From Nocardia uniformis NBRC 13702 (lineage in GTDB: Bacteria; Actinomycetota; Actinomycetes; Mycobacteriales; Mycobacteriaceae): DNA of 64,000 nt. Of the stretch, positions 59,410 through 64,000 are shown piece after piece (position 1 is the first letter of the stretch; each line of letters opens with the position of its first letter). A model generated the notes under the pieces. The model was not told the origin of the DNA and searched no databases. It worked only from the letters and a program-made list of their open reading frames with translations. Position numbers and translations under genes: made by a program. Where the stretch lies: positions 49,466-113,465 of the forward strand of contig NZ_BDCE01000091.1 in the NCBI RefSeq assembly GCF_001613345.1, in the 5' to 3' direction.

Positions 59410-62400
59410 TTACCGCAGGGTGTCGATCCACCGTCGCGTATCGGCGGGGTCGATGACGTCGTCGAGTTCGAGGACCGTGGCCGCCGTCAGCGCCTTGCCG
59501 CTGGCGTAGGCCATCCGCACCAGATTGTCGAAGGCGGTCTGCCGTTCGGCCGGGTCTTCGATGGCTGCGAGTTCTTTGGCGAAGCCCAGGCGTACGGCAC
59601 CTTCCAGGCCCATACCGCCGATTTCGCCGGTGGGCCAGGCGATGACGAAACGCGGGGCGCGGAAAGAACCCGCCGCCATGGCTTGTGCGCCGAGGCCGTA
59701 GCCCTTGCGCACGATAATGGTGCCCCACGGCACCGTCAGGGCGGCCGCGTCGATGAACAGACGGCTGAACTTGGTGACGGTGGCATGGGTTTCCGCCTCC
59801 GGGCCGACCATGAACCCTGGTGTGTCGCACAGGGACACGATGGGCAGGCCGTGAGCGTCGCACAGGCTCAGGAAGGCGCTGAGCTTATCGGCGGCCGGGG
59901 CGTCGATGGCACCGCCGAGATGGTGGCAGTCATTGGCGATGAGGCCGAACGGGCGACCCTGGAAGCGCACCAGGGCGGTCACCACGCCCACACCCCAGTC
60001 GCGGCGCAACTCCAGGACCGAGTCGATATCGGCGACGGAGGCGATCGCGGCGCGAATATCGAAGGCGCGCAGCCGGTTCTCGGGCACCACGTGGCGGGAC
60101 AGGCGTGGATCGGGTGCGCTCCAATCAGCCACCGGGCCTTGGAAATACGCCAGGTAGCGGCGGGCGATCGCCACCGCCTCGGCCTCGTCGGCGGCGACAA
60201 TATGGACCACGCCATTGCGGCGCTGCACCTCGATCGGCCCGATATCCTCGGGCGCGTACACGCCCAATCCGCCGCCCTCGATCATGGCCGGACCGCCCAT
60301 ACCGATATTCGCGTCGGGGGTGGCGATGACGACATCGCACATGCCGAGCAGCGCGGCATTCCCGGCGAAGCAGCGGCCGGACACAATGCCGATGAGCGGG
60401 ACCCGGCCCGACAGCGCGCCCATCGCCCGGAAGGTGGTGACGTCCAGTCCGGAGATACCAGGGTAGTCGGTATCGCCCGGTCGTCCGCCGCCGCCCTCGG
60501 TGAAGAACACCACCGGAAGTCGTTGGGAGTGAGCCAGTTCCAACATACGGTCGGTCTTGGCGTGATTGCGCATGCCCTGCGTGCCCGCGAGCACCATGTA
60601 GTCGTAGGACATCACCACGGCGCGGGTGGCGTTCGCGCCGAAGCGGTCGGCATTGATGGTGGCGACGCCCGCGATCAAACCGTCTGCGGGTGTGTTGGCT
60701 ATCAGGTCCTCGGGGCTGCGTCGCAATCGCTGCGCCGCCACGGCGAGGGCTCCGTATTCGACGAAGCTGTCCGCATCCACCAGGTCGGCGATATTCTGCC
60801 GGGCCGTGCGCCGACCCAGGCGATGGCGCTTGGCGACCGCTTCCGGGCGGGCTTCGTCGAGCCCGATCCGGTGGCGGTCCCGCACTTCGGTGAGATCGGC
60901 GCGAAGCGAATCCAGGTCTTCCGCTGCGATATTCGCGTCACTGTCGGTGTGATCGGCCGCGGTCCAGATGAGCAGGGGAGTGTGCGGGTCGACGACCGCA
61001 CCCGGGGAGACCAGTTGGCGCAGGACCCGCAGTGGTTGCTCGGCGCGCAGCACGTGCTGCATCTTCATCGCCTCGAGGACAGCGATTTCCGCTCCGGCGG
61101 ACACCAGCGTGCCCGGCTCCACGACGCTGACGACTGTGCCACCCATCGGTGAACGCAGGACCTGTTCGTCATCGCCCACATCGAGGTGTTCGACCACCTG
61201 ATCGGCGATATCCGCGACCTGATGCGGGGCGGGCGCGAAATCGACTGCCCTGCCGATGAGTTCGCTTACCTTCCGCTCGAACCAGGAGGTCGAGACGGTG
61301 GCCCCCTCGGCGAGCTCGTCCAGTACCGCCCGCTGCACCGCGATATTCGAATCGACCCCGGTGATCACCGTTTCGGCGAGCGCGTCGGCGGTGCGGCGCA
61401 GTGCCGCCGGATAGGACGGGCCGCGTGCGATGACCTTCGCCAGGAGCGAATCGAACCGCGCGCCCTGTCGCATACCGCTGAATGCCGCGGTATCGACCCG
61501 GACGCCCACACCGGTCGGCGGAGTGAACTGTGCGATGACCCCCGTACTGGGCAGCACTTCACCGCCCGCCGTGAGGATTTCGGCATTCACGCGCGCCTGG
61601 ACCGCGTATCCGCGCGGAACCGTCGGCAGTTCGAGCTCCTCGACCGAGCGGCCCTGTGCGAGATCGAACTGAACGGCCACCAGATCCAACCCCGTCACCT
61701 CCTCGGTGATGGTGTGCTCCACCTGCAGCCGCGGATTCACCTCCAGGAACCACGCCTCACCGCCGTCGACCAGGAATTCGACGGTGACCACACCCCGGCA
61801 CGCCACGGACTCGGCCAGCCGCACCGCGTGTTGGTGTAACCGATCCCGCAGCGCCGCATCGAGATTCGGTGCGGGCGCGATCTCGACGAGTTTCTGTTGC
61901 CGCCGCTGCACACTGCAATCGCGATCGCCGACGGCAATGGCGCGGACACCGTCGGCGACGATCTGCACCTCGATATGCCGTGCCTCGGCCACCAACGCCT
62001 CGGCGTACACGGTGTCGTCGCCGAATCCGGCCAGGGCCTCGGACCGACAGCGCTCATACGCCTCGGCCAGCCGTTCGGGCTCCCGCACCATCCGCATACC
62101 GCGTCCGCCACCACCCGCGGCGGCCTTCACCATCACACCGTCGGGATGGGCCTCGAGCAGCGTCCGGACCTCCTCGAGGGACGCTCCGCCCGCGGTAGCG
62201 GGGAGCACCGGCACTCCGGCCCGCTCCGCTGCCGCGCGCGCCGCGACCTTATCGCCGAACGTTCGCAGCACCTCCGGTGTCGGGCCGACGAATACCAGCG
62301 CGGCCGCAGTGCATGCGGCGGCGAACTCCGCACTCTCACTGAGGAATCCGTTACCGGGATGCACCAGCGCGCCGGGGCCCGCGGTGAGCGCCGCCTTCAC

Positions 62401-62589
62401 GACCGCATCGATATCGAGATACGCCGCGGCCCCACCACCCGGCAGCCCCACCGCCTCGTCGGCCAACCGCACCGGCATGGCCTCCACCTCATCGCCGGTA
62501 TACATCGCGAGCGTCGCGTATCCGCGCTCGCGCGTGGTCCGCAATACCCGCACGGCCACTTCACCCCGGTTTGCCACGACGATGTGCAT
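59410..62589 (-). CDS. Single-chain acyl-CoA carboxylase (BC-BCCP-CT)
   Basis: A 1059-residue biotin-dependent carboxylase with all parts in one chain. Biotin carboxylase comes first (MHIVVANRGEVAVRVLR; the ATP-grasp loop AAAGGGGRGMRMV; EVNPRLQVEHTITEEVTGLD). The biotin carrier has Lys in AVLEAMKMQHV (about 535). The two carboxyltransferase halves follow (TEGGGGRPGDTDYPGISGL; PIVSLCDTPGFMVG; GLGAQAMAAGSF). This layout is the long-chain acyl-CoA carboxylase type (LCC). It carboxylates acyl-CoA and could supply malonyl- or substituted malonyl-CoA, but a link with the PKS cluster 30 kb away is only a possibility. The start at 62589 is fixed by the conserved N-terminus. Confidence 0.92.
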   Translation of the reverse strand: MHIVVANRGEVAVRVLRTTRERGYATLAMYTGDEVEAMPVRLADEAVGLPGGGAAAYLDIDAVVKAALTAGPGALVHPGNGFLSESAEFAAACTAAALVFVGPTPEVLRTFGDKVAARAAAERAGVPVLPATAGGASLEEVRTLLEAHPDGVMVKAAAGGGGRGMRMVREPERLAEAYERCRSEALAGFGDDTVYAEALVAEARHIEVQIVADGVRAIAVGDRDCSVQRRQQKLVEIAPAPNLDAALRDRLHQHAVRLAESVACRGVVTVEFLVDGGEAWFLEVNPRLQVEHTITEEVTGLDLVAVQFDLAQGRSVEELELPTVPRGYAVQARVNAEILTAGGEVLPSTGVIAQFTPPTGVGVRVDTAAFSGMRQGARFDSLLAKVIARGPSYPAALRRTADALAETVITGVDSNIAVQRAVLDELAEGATVSTSWFERKVSELIGRAVDFAPAPHQVADIADQVVEHLDVGDDEQVLRSPMGGTVVSVVEPGTLVSAGAEIAVLEAMKMQHVLRAEQPLRVLRQLVSPGAVVDPHTPLLIWTAADHTDSDANIAAEDLDSLRADLTEVRDRHRIGLDEARPEAVAKRHRLGRRTARQNIADLVDADSFVEYGALAVAAQRLRRSPEDLIANTPADGLIAGVATINADRFGANATRAVVMSYDYMVLAGTQGMRNHAKTDRMLELAHSQRLPVVFFTEGGGGRPGDTDYPGISGLDVTTFRAMGALSGRVPLIGIVSGRCFAGNAALLGMCDVVIATPDANIGMGGPAMIEGGGLGVYAPEDIGPIEVQRRNGVVHIVAADEAEAVAIARRYLAYFQGPVADWSAPDPRLSRHVVPENRLRAFDIRAAIASVADIDSVLELRRDWGVGVVTALVRFQGRPFGLIANDCHHLGGAIDAPAADKLSAFLSLCDAHGLPIVSLCDTPGFMVGPEAETHATVTKFSRLFIDAAALTVPWGTIIVRKGYGLGAQAMAAGSFRAPRFVIAWPTGEIGGMGLEGAVRLGFAKELAAIEDPAERQTAFDNLVRMAYASGKALTAATVLELDDVIDPADTRRWIDTLR

Positions 62590-63126
62590 CCCGACAGTCT
62601 CGCCGACGGGGTCGCTCCCGTCACGGCGAGCCCGGCACGCAAACCCGCACAGTCCGCCCAACCGGTGCGCCTTCGCCGCCGTCGCGCTGCGGACTTGGCG
62701 AACGGACGGTGAAGTGGCACTTCGGTGAGGTCGCCTAGACGTACGCATCACCACCGAACAGGTCTACGAGCAGACCACCGCCGATCAGACCTCACACGGC
62801 TGCCCGAACCCGATGGGATCACCGCGCGCCGCGATGTTCGGCGCCGCCCTGTGCCGACGCCGTCACCGGCCAGGCCCTCGACGCCGATCGGTCCCTGAGT
62901 GGTCGTCGGCCACCGCCAACCCGGCCACCTCCGAGCCTGGTGAAGCGGGCCTGGGGTGTGGCCCCGCCTCCTACGTGACAGCCGCCTGGCGGGGGTCGCT
63001 ACGCGTCCAGTGCCGTGCCTGATCGCGCGGCCGGATTCCGGCGAGCCCTGGACGGCGCGCGGCGTGCCGACATGCCAAATATGCAAATGTCCAGGTAACT
63101 GGACGAAACGGTCATATTATTGACCG
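62590..63126. other. Gene-free region before the HdeD-like gene
   Basis: 537 bp with no convincing gene. A short plus-strand stretch near 62747-62850 (TTEQVYEQTTADQTSHGCPN) looks protein-like but then loses frame, so it may be a decayed gene end. The right end carries two inverted repeats at the HdeD promoter. Confidence 0.5.
63089..63126 (+). promoter_or_regulatory. Leaderless promoter with palindromic -10 for the HdeD-like gene
   Basis: CGGTCA-TATTAT-TGACCG (63109-63126) is a perfect dyad whose centre, TATTAT, is a good -10 and whose last base touches the ATG at 63127. This predicts transcription from the start codon itself. A second dyad, GTCCAG-GTAA-CTGGAC (63089-63104), covers the -35 area. 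No ribosome site exists. Confidence 0.65.
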
Positions 63127-63705
63127 ATGCCCACCAATCGGATCGAGGGGCGTACTGCGGTGTTTGCCGACTGGGCTTGGCAGACGCTGCTGGTGGTCGG
63201 CGTCTGCTCGGTCGTACTCGGGCTGACGGTGGCGGTATGGCCCGGTAAGTCGATAGATGTAGCGGGGGCGCTATTCGGGCTGGTACTCGCGGCCACGGCG
63301 GCGGTCCAGTGGATTGTCGCATTCGGTGCACGACTACCGACCGCGCTGCGCATCATGGAATTCGGCAGCGGGCTCCTGGCCATACTGCTGGCGTACCACT
63401 GCTTCGGCAGCGGCGAATGGATTCCCCTGCTGGCCATGTGGATCGGTATGGGCTGGATGATTCGGGGAGTCGTGCAGGCTATTGTCGCCGCCTGGTCGGA
63501 CGAACTGGCCGGTGCCGGGCGACAGGAACTCGTCGGCCTGACCACCACGGTCGTCGGCATTGTGGTGGCGGTCGGACCGTTCTCCACCCTGACCGCGCTG
63601 TCGGTGGTCGTCGGCCTGTTCACCATCGCCCTCGGTGCCGCCGAAATCCTCACCGCCGTGCGGGTCGAGCGCGAGGTCATCGAATTCTCCATCCCGACCT
63701 ACTGA
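63127..63705 (+). CDS. HdeD/DUF308-like membrane protein
   Basis: A 192-residue protein with six transmembrane helices in three pairs, as in HdeD/DUF308 proteins (TLLVVGVCSVVLGLTVAVWP, LFGLVLAATAAVQWIVAFGA, LLAMWIGMGWMIRGVVQAIV, TTVVGIVVAVGPFSTLTALS). In enterobacteria HdeD is linked to acid resistance; in actinobacteria the role is unknown. The ATG at 63127 directly follows a palindromic -10 element, so the mRNA is probably leaderless. Confidence 0.82.
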   Translation: MPTNRIEGRTAVFADWAWQTLLVVGVCSVVLGLTVAVWPGKSIDVAGALFGLVLAATAAVQWIVAFGARLPTALRIMEFGSGLLAILLAYHCFGSGEWIPLLAMWIGMGWMIRGVVQAIVAAWSDELAGAGRQELVGLTTTVVGIVVAVGPFSTLTALSVVVGLFTIALGAAEILTAVRVEREVIEFSIPTY

Positions 63706-63780
63706 GGCGGGTACCTCAGCCCGGATGGATTCGATGCCGCACATCGGGTAGACCGTGCGGACGTCCGGTGCGGTGAGCCT

Positions 63781-64000
63781 TCACTCGATCTTCGTCGCCA
63801 GTTCACGGACTGCGCGGACGAATATATCCGGGCGTTCGAAGTGGACATTGTGACCGGAGGCGACTTCGACCAGAGTCGCTGCCGGTAGGTGTGCCAGCAC
63901 CTTGCCCACATCCTTGTCGTCCATGGCCGCCATGAGGACTCCGTTCTCGTCGTAGTACGACTTGCGGTGCTGGAACCAGTAATTGGTGTGAATCAGCACA
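63781..64000 (-). CDS. Alpha/beta hydrolase (3' part only)
   Basis: The last 72 or so codons of a hydrolase whose beginning lies beyond the right edge. The visible end has SYYDENGVLMAAMDDKDVGK and VEVASGHNVHFERPDIFVRA, in which GHNVHFERP holds the catalytic His of the alpha/beta fold and its usual neighbours. The substrate cannot be judged. Confidence 0.75.
   Translation of the reverse strand, partial: VLIHTNYWFQHRKSYYDENGVLMAAMDDKDVGKVLAHLPAATLVEVASGHNVHFERPDIFVRAVRELATKIE

Noticed and set aside
59185..61152. A 655-codon plus-strand frame antisense to the acyl-CoA carboxylase
   Set aside because: The opposite strand encodes clear BC/CT domains throughout; the frame has no recognisable motifs or start.
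62747..62850. Protein-like stretch TTEQVYEQTTADQTSHGCPN in the gap before the HdeD-like gene
   Set aside because: The frame soon turns into Arg/Pro-rich noise and there is no start; possible decayed gene, not annotated as a CDS.
1..64000. CRISPR arrays, rRNA, tRNA, intact insertion sequences
   Set aside because: No regularly spaced repeats, cloverleaf-like genes or transposases with terminal repeats were seen by eye; the Rpn-type gene is the only mobile-element-associated protein.

Overview
The window is high-GC actinomycete DNA, most like Nocardia or a close relative in the Mycobacteriales. This rests on the codon bias, the many GTG/TTG starts and the gene families present: DUF5925-AAA, DUF574 methyltransferases, DUF4913, DUF1707, ECF41/ECF42 sigma factors, a YafY-type WYL regulator and a one-chain acyl-CoA carboxylase. 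I see no rRNA, tRNA, CRISPR array or intact insertion sequence.

Layout. 1-3947 holds housekeeping or accessory genes: the 5' end of an amidohydrolase, a DUF5925 AAA ATPase, a small unknown and an amidase. About 4071-32420 reads as one biosynthetic gene cluster. 32563-37762 is an ECF41 sigma-factor island: an NmrA-like epimerase, two paralogous ECF41 sigma factors, an NDH-2-like oxidoreductase and a membrane protein. 37831-45392 carries a DUF1353 membrane protein, a BtrH-like protein, a PhyH dioxygenase, a DGPF/ECF42 pair, a PadR-DUF1048-DUF1048 operon and an alpha/beta hydrolase. 45536-50297 is an accessory patch: an Rpn-type nuclease, a coiled-coil protein, a frameshifted DUF574 methyltransferase and a DUF4913 protein. 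Part of it is bracketed by a perfect 22-bp direct repeat. 50325-64000 has a two-component system, small membrane proteins, a collapsed NmrA pseudogene, a GNAT, an MBL/MerR divergon, a P450, a WYL regulator with a divergent epoxide hydrolase, a one-chain acyl-CoA carboxylase, an HdeD-like protein and a partial hydrolase.

The most notable content is the gene cluster. A chorismate pyruvate-lyase-like enzyme should make 4-hydroxybenzoate, and a shortened AMP-ligase-like protein lies beside it. A DarA-like flavodoxin oxidoreductase (aromatase), a discrete ACP and a DarB/StlD-like KAS-III cyclase form a dialkylresorcinol/stilbene ring-forming cassette. These sit with three type I PKS proteins: KS with a degenerate AT and no ACP; ACP-KS-AT-DH-ER-KR-ACP; and KS-AT-ACP. 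There are also two paralogous CrtI/protoporphyrinogen-oxidase-like flavoproteins, an O-methyltransferase, an aldehyde dehydrogenase, an AfsA/ScbA hotdog protein and a full acyl-CoA ligase. The last PKS has no KR and no thioesterase, so it should end with a beta-ketoacyl-ACP, the class of substrate that DarB-type enzymes condense and cyclise. I infer an aryl-primed, polyketide-extended resorcinol (alkylresorcinol or (dihydro)stilbene-like) that is further oxidised and O-methylated.

The cluster encodes a large LuxR-type regulator and a SARP. A tandem motif, ACCCCTAyG-N6/7-ACCCCTAyG, lies before three transcription units: the chorismate lyase, the ACP/DarB/PKS operon and the SARP itself. This suggests a cluster-specific operator. 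Assignments come from recognised motifs and family resemblance. No database search was run.
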